Positions 35,725 through 43,375 are shown, counted from the stretch's first letter. The stretch is 64,000 nucleotides of DNA from Methylomonas sp. UP202 (GCF_029910655.1 NZ_CP123897.1:1240001-1304000), one strand, 5' to 3'. Translations and numbers: made by a program. Notes: generated by a model from the letters alone, not told the origin.

Positions 35725-35750
35725 GGAGTACAAATCTAGATTTGTACGCC
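35725..35750. repeat. 26-bp palindrome, copy 5, downstream of the RAYT gene
   Basis: Half-site GGAGTACAAATCT with one mismatch in the right arm (GTACGCC). It lies 176 bases after the RAYT stop. A further degenerate relative (GGAATACAAATCC) is at 35551-35563. Apart from these, the 35549-35864 gap shows no gene. Confidence 0.9.
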
Positions 35751-35864
35751 GCCTCGGTGACTTAGTCACTGATCGCCATTAACCCCAGCGTTACATTGGC
35801 ACCGTCCGCCGCCGTCAGCCGGTATCGCGGGCGTTCCGATAACTAAAAACGGTAGGTAATGGCT

Positions 35865-36038
35865 ATGAGAGACTTGATCTTCGGTTTTGCCGAGAGCATT
35901 TTGCATATGAATCTGCGCGATCCGCACGACATCCCGTTTGCATTGCCGCTGATGTTGGCGGCGGGCTTGGGTTTTATACTGGGTTTTATCTTCATCCAAT
36001 TGCTGGGCAACGAACAGCGCCAACAGCGCGACGATTAG
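35865..36038 (+). CDS. Small single-helix membrane protein
   Basis: A 57-residue open frame from ATG 35865 (an alternative ATG is at 35859; GGTAGG suits 35865 better). It begins MRDLIFGFAESILHMN and has one strong hydrophobic helix at about 25-47 (FALPLMLAAGLGFILGFIFIQLL) and a charged tail (NEQRQQRDD). Codon use looks like the neighbouring high-GC genes and the frame fills the gap up to the convergent Crp/Fnr gene, with which it overlaps by four bases, all favouring a real gene. Function is unknown. Confidence 0.6.
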   Translation: MRDLIFGFAESILHMNLRDPHDIPFALPLMLAAGLGFILGFIFIQLLGNEQRQQRDD

Positions 36039-36703
36039 TCGCCGCCGGTCAGCAATCCCCGCAACGCGGCGGCGTCGAGGATTTCGATGCTGCCGCGCTG
36101 CAAATTCAACCAACCCAGGCTTTCGAAACGCTTCAAATGCCGGGACACCACTTCCCGCACCGAGCCCAATTCCAGCGCTAGCTCCTGATGGGTTTTGTGG
36201 ATCGTGGGGCCGTCGGCCGCCAATAGGGTTTGCGCCAGGCGCTGGTCGATGCTGGCAAAACTCAGCGCCGCCATCCGCTTGATCACGTCGGCCAGCCGCG
36301 TCGAGAAATTGCGAAACACGAATTCGCGGAAGAATGCCGATTGCTGCAAGCAGCGGTGGAACACGTGGGCCGGAATCGCGAAGGCGCTAACGTCGGTTTC
36401 GCTGTAACCCTCGGCCGGATACTGGCTGTCGCCGAGCAGGCAGGAGGTGGTCAGCACGCAGGAGTCGCCCGGCAACACCCGGTACAATAACACCTCGCGG
36501 CCGTCGGCCGACAAAATCTGCGCCTTGACGCTGCCGGACAGCAGCAACAAATAATGCTCGCAAGTCTTGCCCGGATAAAACACCTGTTGCCCCGCCGGCA
36601 CCGTCACCAGCGTCGCCGCTTCCATCAGTTGTTCCACCTCCGCGTCCCGGCAACCGGCGAATTCCGGGAAGCGGTCTTTCCAGGCGTTGGCGTGTTTGAG
36701 CAT
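36035..36703 (-). CDS. Crp/Fnr-family transcriptional regulator
   Basis: A 222-residue regulator. A cyclic-nucleotide-binding beta-roll lies at about 20-130 (TVPAGQQVFYPGKTCEHYLLLLSGSVKAQ; LYRVLPGDSCVL) and a Crp-type winged HTH at about 150-215 (HKTHQELALELGSVREVVSRHLKRFESLGWL). The N-terminal four-Cys cluster that binds Fe-S in Fnr is absent, so oxygen sensing by that route is unlikely. The allosteric ligand is unknown. It is convergent with the 57-residue membrane protein and divergent from the accessory genes starting at 36921. Confidence 0.92.
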   Translation of the reverse strand: MLKHANAWKDRFPEFAGCRDAEVEQLMEAATLVTVPAGQQVFYPGKTCEHYLLLLSGSVKAQILSADGREVLLYRVLPGDSCVLTTSCLLGDSQYPAEGYSETDVSAFAIPAHVFHRCLQQSAFFREFVFRNFSTRLADVIKRMAALSFASIDQRLAQTLLAADGPTIHKTHQELALELGSVREVVSRHLKRFESLGWLNLQRGSIEILDAAALRGLLTGGD

Positions 36704-36920
36704 GGCGGTCTCCGGCGGGATTTTTGTGGCTGGATTATAAGGGGATTGGGGGGATGGGGTAGCGTTTGCGGTAGTCGGTGGAGTTTGGCAGTTTGGCGAG
36801 ATTGAATCGGGGATGGAGATGTTTGTTAGAATAGGTCGGGCGGTATATCAGCTTGGAATGGTGATATACGGAACTTTCTGATAACTAGTTAGAGCTCACT
36901 AGAAGCGTAACGCCGAAACC

Positions 36921-37676
36921 ATGAATCTCAACTTTAACGTTTTCCCGGTGCTATGCTATTTGGCCATGGTCGCGTTTGCCTCAGCATTCATCCTCGTCGC
37001 TGGGCTTCCACCTTTACGGGACCTTACGCCGACTTCATCTGCATATCTCGCGTTAACGATATTTTTCTTCCTCTTACCTGAAGCAAAGAAGCTGAAAATG
37101 GGTAAGCTTTTCGAATACGAGGCAAAGGTGGAGGAGCTAAAGGGAGAAATGCGCGACCTCAAACAAGAAACCCAAGCTAGTCTCGCCGCATATACGACAA
37201 TGGTCTCCACCATCTCCAATTCAGTGACACAGTCCTTCGTCATTAATATTCCGAATCAAGACGAAGCTAATAATGCTAGACATGCGCTTCAAAATGCATC
37301 GGCAGCTCCGCCGGAAAAGCCGATCCACCCCGAGGACGTGGAAATATTCGTTGACGAGTCGGGCGGTGATAGAAACTACGCGCTAGCAAAAATCCGAATG
37401 CAAATTGAATCTGAACTAAGACGCATCGTAGACAAGCCGACAACCTTGAAAGAAATTGATCGGGAAAGCATCCGATTTCTCTCGGCGAGATCACTCTATT
37501 CGTTATTATGCGACTCCCATCCAGAATACAAAGAAATAAGATCGACGTTCGATTACATCTTGAGAATCTGCAACGCGGCGATTCACACGCAAAACATTCC
37601 TGAAAGCCACGCTCAAGAAGCCATATCCATGGGGTTGCAATTTATCCATAGTCTAAGGCAGGTTGAGTCCAAGTGA
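36921..37676 (+). CDS. Membrane-anchored protein with possible HEPN-like C-terminal domain
   Basis: A 251-residue protein whose lower GC and A-rich codons differ from its neighbours, suggesting transfer. Two hydrophobic segments lie at about 7-28 and 39-55, then a charged helix at 57-85 (KLFEYEAKVEELKGEMRDLKQE), a polar linker, and an alpha-helical C-terminal domain from about 145. The latter has AKIRMQIESELRRIV, a LYSLLCDSHPEY segment and RICNAAIH near 215-222, which fits the R-x(4-6)-H pattern of HEPN ribonucleases; the residue right before Asn is Cys rather than the usual Arg. HEPN domains with membrane anchors occur in defence and toxin systems. The assignment is tentative. An attC-like site follows. 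Confidence 0.65.
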   Translation: MNLNFNVFPVLCYLAMVAFASAFILVAGLPPLRDLTPTSSAYLALTIFFFLLPEAKKLKMGKLFEYEAKVEELKGEMRDLKQETQASLAAYTTMVSTISNSVTQSFVINIPNQDEANNARHALQNASAAPPEKPIHPEDVEIFVDESGGDRNYALAKIRMQIESELRRIVDKPTTLKEIDRESIRFLSARSLYSLLCDSHPEYKEIRSTFDYILRICNAAIHTQNIPESHAQEAISMGLQFIHSLRQVESK

Positions 37677-37735
37677 GTTCTAATCGGCCGCTGGAGTGGG
37701 CATCTCCGCGCTGTGTGCTCAACGGCACGTTAGGC
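37677..37735 (+). other. attC-like site (possible integron cassette junction)
   Basis: The 59 bases after the previous stop end in CACGTTAGGC, which contains GTTAGGC, a perfect match to the attC core GTTRRRY at 37729-37735. The other end, TTCTAATCGGCCG, pairs imperfectly with CGGCACGTTAGGC (8 of 13 positions by hand). The next gene starts 15 bases after the core, as in integron cassettes, and a core-like GTTAGAG occurs at 36888-36894 before the previous gene. The left half deviates from RYYYAAC (it reads TTCTAAT), and no integrase is in the window. The call is a resemblance. Confidence 0.35.
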
Positions 37736-37750
37736 GTCTGAGCTGCATTA

Positions 37751-38080
37751 ATGAAACGAACCACCGTTGCAATTTCGTTGTTAGCTATCTTGCTGTTCGT
37801 AACCAATGCTTGGTGGGCTTATCGCCTCGTGGACGCAGGCGTTTCCTACACCTATCAAGGCGTATCACTTGAGGAAAACCAAGAAGCACTTTCGCAAGCG
37901 CTGGCGATAATCAAAGTCCTTGGTACTAGCACGGGTTCGCGTGAGCAGATCGTTCAGGCCGCGCAAAAAGCTTGGCGATCCTCCGACCCATTCGAAGAGG
38001 ATGGTTACTTGTGGGTTGGTCGTCTTGGTCTTCGTTTCAATGAGTCTGGACACCTCGTTGAAGCGGTGAGTGGTGAATAG
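37751..38080 (+). CDS. Small secreted or membrane-anchored hypothetical protein
   Basis: A 109-residue protein. A hydrophobic N-terminus at about 7-25 (VAISLLAILLFVTNAWWAY) acts as signal peptide or anchor; the remaining 80 residues form a small soluble domain with two helices (LEENQEALSQALAIIKVL; REQIVQAAQKAW) and a closing beta part (GYLWVGRLGLRFNESGHLVEAVSGE). I do not recognise the family. It starts 15 bases after the GTTAGGC core of an attC-like site and has lower GC than the region, so it looks like an acquired cassette gene. No ribosome-binding site is obvious. Confidence 0.6.
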   Translation: MKRTTVAISLLAILLFVTNAWWAYRLVDAGVSYTYQGVSLEENQEALSQALAIIKVLGTSTGSREQIVQAAQKAWRSSDPFEEDGYLWVGRLGLRFNESGHLVEAVSGE

Positions 38081-38092
38081 CCTTGCTAGCCC

Positions 38093-38184
38093 GCGTAGGT
38101 ACGATTAGCGGTAGCGTAATCGTACGCGTGTTGTTGAATTTGCCGCGACTGATTTTAATGTCGGGTCTCGGCCCGACAGCCGAG
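38093..38184 (+). repeat. 92-bp dispersed repeat, copy A
   Basis: Contains an imperfect palindrome (GTACGATTAGCG / CGTAATCGTAC), then GTTGTTGAATTTG, and a second hairpin GTCGGG-TCTCGG-CCCGAC, ending CAGCCGAG. It matches copy B at 38422-38513 with a handful of substitutions. The double-hairpin layout suggests a REP/BIME-type or MITE-like noncoding element. Confidence 0.85.
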
Positions 38185-38217
38185 TTTCTTTCTTTTGCTT
38201 GGCCAAAAGAAAGAAAC
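38184..38217. repeat. Perfect 14-bp inverted repeat
   Basis: GTTTCTTTCTTTTG at 38184-38197 and its complement at 38204-38217, with a six-base loop (CTTGGC). It is AT-rich, so it is a weak transcription terminator candidate despite the perfect arms. It directly follows repeat copy A. Confidence 0.85.
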
Positions 38218-38231
38218 CAAAGAAAAGGCCA

Positions 38232-38382
38232 CCCCATGCCGCTTGTATCCTGCGCTCCTGCGGGTTTGAGCGGGGTTTTTGGAAGGGCTATCCATAGCCC
38301 TCCAAAAACGCGCGGCATCCCTGCCGCGCCCCTGCCGGGCAAATCCGCTCAAACCCTCCGGTGCTCGGCGCGGCATCAGGGG
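38232..38382. repeat. Multi-branched inverted-repeat element (about 150 bp)
   Basis: Nested inverted repeats: ATGCCGC 38236-38242 with GCGGCAT 38370-38376; GGGTTTGAGCGG 38262-38273 with CCGCTCAAACCC 38345-38356 (perfect 12 bp). Inside are two hairpins, 38275-38291 with 38294-38309 (one bulged base), and GCGCGGCA 38310-38317 with TGCCGCGC 38322-38329 (loop TCCC). The whole would fold into a clover-like structure. The forward frame across it (38083-38427) is not gene-like. A miniature mobile element or structured noncoding RNA is the best guess. Confidence 0.8.
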
Positions 38383-38421
38383 ACAACACCCGTCGCGATT
38401 GTAACGTTGCTTAATCAGCCA

Positions 38422-38513
38422 GCGTAGGTACGATTAGCGTCAGCGTAATCGTACGCATGTTGTTGAATTTGCTGCGACTGATTTTAACGTCGGGTTTCGG
38501 CCCGACAGCCGAG
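38422..38513 (+). repeat. 92-bp dispersed repeat, copy B
   Basis: Second copy of the element at 38093-38184, in the same orientation, 329 bases downstream. The sequence after the repeat differs from copy A. A further hairpin, AAATTCGT (38575-38582) with ACGAATTT (38588-38595), lies between this copy and the IS66 element. The rest of 38514-38690 shows no gene. Confidence 0.85.
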
Positions 38514-38744
38514 ATACTTTCGCTACGCAAACCATCCCTGGTTTTCGCCCCGCGGGCCAGCCTATCGGCTGTTCAAATTCGTTCCTGACGAATTTGTGCT
38601 TGGCCTCGGCAATTGCTCCTGCATTGCTCTAACTCTTGCATCCATGCAGTCGAAAGAAAAGTAGCCAAAAGACAAATCCGCCGGGAGCGGATTTGGACGT
38701 AAGCGCTCAGCCGTTCCACATCGCCAGACGTTGCAGGTTATGAT

Positions 38745-40358
38745 TTAATCCAGATCACCGAACGGCAGCAGTTCGTCGATGCGGCTGTTGGGCCAGATGG
38801 GGAGTTTTTCCAGGGTGTCTTTTAGCCAGGCGGCCGGATCGAGGCCATTGAGTTTGGCGGTGCCTAGCAGGGTTTGAATAACGGCGGCCCGTTGTCCGGC
38901 GCGTTCGGAACCAGCGAACAGCCAATTCTTTTTACCCAAGGCAATGGGGCGAATGCTGTTTTCGACCGGATTATTGTCGATAGGCAGATCGCCGGTTTCG
39001 GCGTAACGGCTTAAGGCAACCCAGCGTTTCAGGCTGTAGTCGATGGCTTTGGCCGTGGCGGTATTGGGCGCGGTGCGCAATCGGGTCTGCTGTAACCAAG
39101 CCTGCAAGTCTGTCAGTAGCGGCAGGCTTTTTTCGGCGCGTAGCTGTTTGCGCTGGTCAGCTGTCATCTCGCGGCCCTCGGTTTCAATGGCGTACAGTTT
39201 GGCGATGCGATTCAGTGCTGCTTGTGCGATAGGGCTCTGACTGGTTTGCAACAGGTCGAAGAATTTGCGCCGCGCATGCGCCAGGCAGGCCAGTTCGATA
39301 CACGGCTCTAGCGGGTGTTGCGATGCGGGATGGGCACGGGTCGTAGCAAACAGGGCTTTATAGCCCGCATAGTCATCCACCAGTAAATGGCCGCGCCAAT
39401 CGCCCAGGAACTGCTGCACATGCCGGCCGCCACGACCGGCTTGATAATCGAAGACGATAAGCTTCGGTCCCGGTTGCAGATCATTGCTGCGATAGGCCCA
39501 CAGATAGGCTTTCTTGGTTTTACCACTGCCGGGATCCAGTTGCGGCACCGGCGTCTCGTCGGCATGTAAGCTATCCCTTTGCAACAAATGCCAAGCCAAG
39601 CGGTCGGCTAAGGGCGCTAAAGCGACACCGAGTCGTCCGACCCAGTCGGCGAGTGTGGAGCGGGACAGGATCACCCCGTCACGGGCGGCGATTTGTTCCA
39701 ACCGGTACAGCGGCAAATGATCGAGGTATTTACCGATCAGCACCCAGGTGAGCAAACCGACGGCAGCCATACCGCCATCGATCACCGCCGGTGGAATCGG
39801 TGCTGCGGTGATGGTTTCGCAGGCCCGACAGGCGTATTGCGGACGAATGTGTCGATGCACAAAGAACTTGGCCGGTTCGACGTCCAGTTGCTCGCTGATG
39901 TCTTCGCCGACTTTGACCAGGTCTTTACCGCAGTGGCCACAAGCGCAGGATTCCGGTTCATGGCGATGCTCAATGCGCGGCAGATGCTCAGGCAACGGTT
40001 GGCGACCGGCACGTGGGCGTTTGGGACGGGCCACGGTATCGCAGGGCTGATCATCCCGGAGTTGTTCGACTTCCTCATCAATCGCTGAGATATCGGAATT
40101 CCAGGTTTCCTCGAACACATCCCGCTGCAACGGGGCCAGACTTTCGTTCTTGCGACTGAAGCGGATGCGTTTGTAATACGCCAGCTCATGGGTCAGCGCG
40201 CCGATTTTGAGGTCTTTGGCGTGAATCGTGGCGTCTTTGGCTTGGATGACTTGGGCATCCTGGGCTGCCTGATCCATCAGCGCCTGAAGCAGGGCCGCCA
40301 CCTCGGTTTTGGCAGTCGGCTCCAGGTTCAATTGGTCGAGTTTGGCCAGCGGATTCAT
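38745..40358 (-). CDS. tnpC: IS66 transposase TnpC
   Basis: A 537-residue transposase from ATG 40358. The N-terminal coiled coil and leucine-zipper-like part (AALLQALMDQAAQDAQVIQAKD) is followed by a zinc-binding CACGHCGKDL region, the DDE core (LHADETPVPQLDPG; HLLVDDYAGYKALF; ETGDLPIDNNPVENSIRPIALGKKNWLF) and the C-terminal IS66 region (LLGTAKLNGLDPAAWL). Catalytic Asp, Asp and Glu positions are all present. A 48-residue longer frame exists but the chosen start gives the usual length. Confidence 0.95.
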   Translation of the reverse strand: MNPLAKLDQLNLEPTAKTEVAALLQALMDQAAQDAQVIQAKDATIHAKDLKIGALTHELAYYKRIRFSRKNESLAPLQRDVFEETWNSDISAIDEEVEQLRDDQPCDTVARPKRPRAGRQPLPEHLPRIEHRHEPESCACGHCGKDLVKVGEDISEQLDVEPAKFFVHRHIRPQYACRACETITAAPIPPAVIDGGMAAVGLLTWVLIGKYLDHLPLYRLEQIAARDGVILSRSTLADWVGRLGVALAPLADRLAWHLLQRDSLHADETPVPQLDPGSGKTKKAYLWAYRSNDLQPGPKLIVFDYQAGRGGRHVQQFLGDWRGHLLVDDYAGYKALFATTRAHPASQHPLEPCIELACLAHARRKFFDLLQTSQSPIAQAALNRIAKLYAIETEGREMTADQRKQLRAEKSLPLLTDLQAWLQQTRLRTAPNTATAKAIDYSLKRWVALSRYAETGDLPIDNNPVENSIRPIALGKKNWLFAGSERAGQRAAVIQTLLGTAKLNGLDPAAWLKDTLEKLPIWPNSRIDELLPFGDLD

Positions 40359-40443
40359 GGGTGAATTATACCGCAATGCCCTATCCAATGCCTTGATATT
40401 AGGACATTTTAGGGCTTTTTTACCGCCGCGTTTTACCTCTGAT

Positions 40444-40794
40444 TCACACCTGCCAGTCGGCTTGGGGCTGGGCGGATAAGCGTTGCCAATCGACTCCAGC
40501 AATTAACCAGTGCCATTGCGCCTGCGTCAGCGCAAACACCGCATCGCCCACCCTGGGCCAGACAAAACTGCCTTGGTGCAAACGGCGCTGACACAGCCAA
40601 ACCCCATTGCCATCCCACACCAACAACCGTAGCCGGTTGCCCGCACGATTACGAAAGATAAACGCCGATCCGGCACACGGGGCATGCCCCAGACTCTGTT
40701 GAACAATCGCTGACAAGCCATCCAAACCACGCCGCATGTCCACCGGCGCCACCGCCAACCAAATCTGCGCGGGATAATCGATCAAGCCAGACAT
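40444..40794 (-). CDS. tnpB: IS66 accessory protein TnpB
   Basis: A 116-residue IS66 Orf2-type protein, with IWLAVAPVDMRRGLDGLSAIV near the start and AFIFRNRAGNRLRLLVWDGNGVWLCQRRL in the middle, both hallmark segments. Required with TnpA and TnpC for IS66 transposition; its biochemical role is unsettled. The start overlaps the end of tnpA by 13 bases. Confidence 0.95.
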   Translation of the reverse strand: MSGLIDYPAQIWLAVAPVDMRRGLDGLSAIVQQSLGHAPCAGSAFIFRNRAGNRLRLLVWDGNGVWLCQRRLHQGSFVWPRVGDAVFALTQAQWHWLIAGVDWQRLSAQPQADWQV

Positions 40795-41093
40795 CGTAAC
40801 AACTCGGCTACCCAGCCCGCCGATACTGAAGACGAAATCTCCAGCCTATAACCGTCGACATCGGTCAAGACCATAGCCGCAGCTGCGGGTGTCGCCACAG
40901 AAGCAGGCTCAGGCTGTTCAATCTGCACCGGCACCAAAGCGACCGGCTCTACCGCAGGCCGTTTGCGATAGTCGCACAGTCTGGCAGTAAATGTCCGTAC
41001 ATTGATGCCTTCCTGCACGCAATACTCAACCTGCGACAAACCACTGCCTTGCCATTCTTCAATATGCTGACGCCATTTCGATGTAACGGCCAT
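40782..41093 (-). CDS. tnpA: IS66 accessory protein TnpA
   Basis: A 103-residue protein. An N-terminal HTH-like region (WRQHIEEWQGSGLSQVEYCVQEGINVRTF) is typical of IS66 OrfA; the C-terminal part ends VSAGWVAELLRCLA. First gene of the IS66 operon, overlapping tnpB. Confidence 0.92.
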   Translation of the reverse strand: MAVTSKWRQHIEEWQGSGLSQVEYCVQEGINVRTFTARLCDYRKRPAVEPVALVPVQIEQPEPASVATPAAAAMVLTDVDGYRLEISSSVSAGWVAELLRCLA

Positions 41094-41251
41094 CGCTACT
41101 CCTGATCAAAAAATCACAGGATGCCTCAGGCTGAATGATCTCAACAGGTGGGCGGGATAGAGCCTTACATTTGGACGCCATTCTTCTCCGTTCCACTAGC
41201 AATGTTGCCTGTCTCGTTTTTTGTGTACGGCCATCGGTTTGGTGCAGCTAA

Positions 41252-41719
41252 GGTGGCCGTAGACTTCTTGAAATCGTGGTCTGCCCGCTTGCCGCAACTC
41301 ATCAGTCGGCACTGGACAGCTTGTGCGAGACTTTGTTGGACTTGTTGGCGTTGGCCGAGATTCGGCCTAACGCTATCCAGTCGTCGCGGTCCCAAGCCGT
41401 TACCCTGCTGGAAATCAAACGCCATGTTGAACAGCGACTGGCCGATCCGGCGCTGAATGCAAGCGGCATTGCCCAAGCCGTAGGACCGTCGGCGCACTAT
41501 ATCAATGCGCTGTTCGAACAAGAACGGCAATCTCTGATGCGCTATGTTCTGCAGCGATGCTTGGAGCGCTGCCATCAAGCGATCGCGCAACGGCAAACGG
41601 CGGGATTGACGATTTCGCGGATTGCCTTTCGTGGGAGCTTTAACGACTTGGCGCATTTCAGCCGGGTATTTAAAAAGCAATATGGCGTGTCGCCCAGCGC
41701 ATTGAAATTAGCGGAGTAG
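41252..41719 (+). pseudogene. C-terminal fragment of an AraC-family regulator
   Basis: The readable part keeps a complete AraC HTH (LLEIKRHVEQRLADPALNAS; AHYINALFEQERQSLMRYVL; ISRIAFRGSFNDLAHFSRVFKKQYG) but almost none of the effector domain. An in-frame TAA at 41249-41251 blocks any longer product; GTG 41276 is the first plausible start, giving 147 residues. The IS66 element ends about 80 bases upstream, but the preserved target duplication shows the IS itself deleted nothing, so the truncation likely came first. A short DNA-binding protein could still be made. Confidence 0.7.
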
Positions 41720-41800
41720 ACGTAGAACCAGATTGTTCTGGTGCAAACGTCTGTTCGATGAGGCCTCTTTGAATTGCAGGGGAGGGCAGTAAAACCCAGG

Positions 41801-43213
41801 TCATTGCCCGCCGACCATCTGTGCCAATCTGACCAAGGCCTGATTGATCCGTTCGTCCCAATCCACCGCGCAATTCAGGCGGATGAAATTGCGGTATTTT
41901 TGCGTCGCCGAGAACATTGGACCGGGCGCGATGCTGATGCCTCGCTCCAATGCTCGCCGGCTCAGCGCCGTCGCATCGACCGTTTCCGGCAACTCCACCC
42001 AGATCACGAAGCCGCCCTCCGGCTGGGTCACGCGGGTGCCGAGCGGAAAATAAGCGCCGATGGCCGCCGTCATTCTGTCCACCGCTTGCCGGTATTGGTT
42101 GCGCGCTTGACGCAGATGCCGTTCGTAGCCGCCTTTGGCCAGCATTTCCGCGACCGTCAATTGCGCGTGAGTCGGCGTCGCCAGATTGCCGACGTATTTC
42201 AGGTACTCGGTTTGCTCCAGGTACGGTCCCGCCACCAGCCAACCCACCCGTAAACCGGGGCACAGCGATTTGGAAAACGACGAGCAATACAACACCCGGC
42301 CTTCGCTGTCCCAGTTTTTCGCCATAGACGGCCGTTGCGGGCCGAAACCCAAGTCGCCGTATATATCGTCTTCGATCAGCGCGATTTTATGGCGGTTGAC
42401 CAACTCTACCAGCGCGCGTTTGCGTTCGTCGCTCATGCAGTAGCCCAAGGGGTTGCTGTAATTGGGCACCGCGATACAAGCCTTGATCGGCCATTGCTCG
42501 CAGGCCAGTTGCAGTGCGTCCAGCGCGATGCCGTCGCGCGGATGGGTCGGAATCTCGATCGCGCGCAGTGACAACGATTCGATGACTTGCAACAGCCCGT
42601 AAAAGGTCGGCGATTCGACGGCGACGATGTCTCCCGGCTTGGTAACCGCCCGCAAGGCTAGCGTCATTGCTTCCTGGCAGCCGTTGGTGATCAGGATGTC
42701 GTCGGGATCGACCGGGCAGCCCTGTTCCGACATGCGCCTGGCAATTTGTCGGCGCAATTCCGGTTCACCCGGTGGGAACTCGTAATTGGCAATGCGCTGA
42801 CTGTAACGGCGGGCGACACTGGCCGACAGCTGGGCCATTTTTTGTGTCGGTAAAAATGCCGCCGCCGGCACCGCCGCGCCCAATTGCACGATCTTCGGAT
42901 CGTTGGTGGCCTTGACCAGACGCAATACCCATTCCTGACCCGTCACCAGCGTTGGTTCGCGCGGCGGTGCCGACATCGTTGGTTCATGCAGCGAACTGCG
43001 TGGGCGCGGTTTAACGTAATAGCCAGAACGCTGCCTGGCTTCGAGATGGCCCTGATCCTCCAGCAAACGCAAGGCGCTGACCGCTGTCGCGGTGCTGACT
43101 TGGTGCTGCCGGCTAAGCTGGCGTACGCTGGGCAGGCGTTCCCCTGGCCGGTACAGATTCTGGGCGATGGCGTTATATAAATGTTCGGCGAGGTTTTCGT
43201 AACGAAGATTCAT
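41801..43213 (-). CDS. MocR-family (GntR-wHTH plus aminotransferase-like) transcriptional regulator
   Basis: A 470-residue fusion from ATG 43213. An N-terminal GntR winged HTH (YENLAEHLYNAIAQNLYRPGERLPSVRQLSRQHQVSTATAVSAL) covers about 1-70. A fold-type I aminotransferase domain covers about 100-460, with the PLP-binding Lys in SSFSKSLCPGLRVGW at residue 315 and NPLGYCM and EDDIYGDLGF motifs. MocR proteins sense PLP or an amino acid through this domain and usually control a divergent gene, here the class IV aminotransferase 163 bases away. A 66-residue longer frame crosses the operator region and is rejected. Confidence 0.92.
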   Translation of the reverse strand: MNLRYENLAEHLYNAIAQNLYRPGERLPSVRQLSRQHQVSTATAVSALRLLEDQGHLEARQRSGYYVKPRPRSSLHEPTMSAPPREPTLVTGQEWVLRLVKATNDPKIVQLGAAVPAAAFLPTQKMAQLSASVARRYSQRIANYEFPPGEPELRRQIARRMSEQGCPVDPDDILITNGCQEAMTLALRAVTKPGDIVAVESPTFYGLLQVIESLSLRAIEIPTHPRDGIALDALQLACEQWPIKACIAVPNYSNPLGYCMSDERKRALVELVNRHKIALIEDDIYGDLGFGPQRPSMAKNWDSEGRVLYCSSFSKSLCPGLRVGWLVAGPYLEQTEYLKYVGNLATPTHAQLTVAEMLAKGGYERHLRQARNQYRQAVDRMTAAIGAYFPLGTRVTQPEGGFVIWVELPETVDATALSRRALERGISIAPGPMFSATQKYRNFIRLNCAVDWDERINQALVRLAQMVGGQ

Positions 43214-43247
43214 GGCGGCGGGCAATACAGTTTCGGCGCTTGGCAAC

Positions 43248-43313
43248 CGATACAATTCAATTGTGGTTAAAATTGTATCGATATAATTAACAGAGTTTGC
43301 ATCTGTATCGATT
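43248..43313. promoter_or_regulatory. Probable MocR operator: three related sites in the divergent promoter
   Basis: Three copies of a TGTATCGAT-type motif lie between the divergent starts: CGATACAATT at 43248-43257 (inverted), AATTGTATCGAT at 43271-43282, and TCTGTATCGATT at 43302-43313 (direct, 31 bases apart). The segment is AT-rich against a high-GC background. Direct plus inverted half-sites with such spacing are the known architecture for MocR regulators. The assignment to this regulator is inferred from position. Confidence 0.7.
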
Positions 43314-43375
43314 GCAAGATCATAGCCTAAAGTAGCGCCTCCAACCAACTCATTAGAACAGCTCAGGAGGATACG

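Larger units (their letters stand above)
38699..41169 (-). mobile_element. IS66-family insertion sequence, complete, with 8-bp target duplication
   Basis: The element runs from GTAAGCGCTC (38699) to GAGCCTTAC (41161-41169), imperfect terminal inverted repeats both starting GTAAG as typical for IS66. The flanks carry a perfect 8-bp direct repeat, ATTTGGAC at 38691-38698 and 41170-41177, the expected IS66 target duplication. Total length is 2471 bp. All three genes (tnpA, tnpB, tnpC) are intact on the minus strand, so the copy may be recent and active. Confidence 0.95.

Noticed and set aside
34256..35750. CRISPR array from regularly spaced repeats
   Set aside because: Spacers are about 227 bases, similar to each other, and no cas genes are present; RAYT/palindrome explains the pattern.
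38184..38217. Bidirectional intrinsic terminator
   Set aside because: Arms are perfect but AT-rich with no clean T tract after a GC stem, so termination is not supported.
38083..38427. 114-codon plus-strand frame over the structured repeat field
   Set aside because: The sequence is made of inverted repeats and the translation shows no protein-like features.
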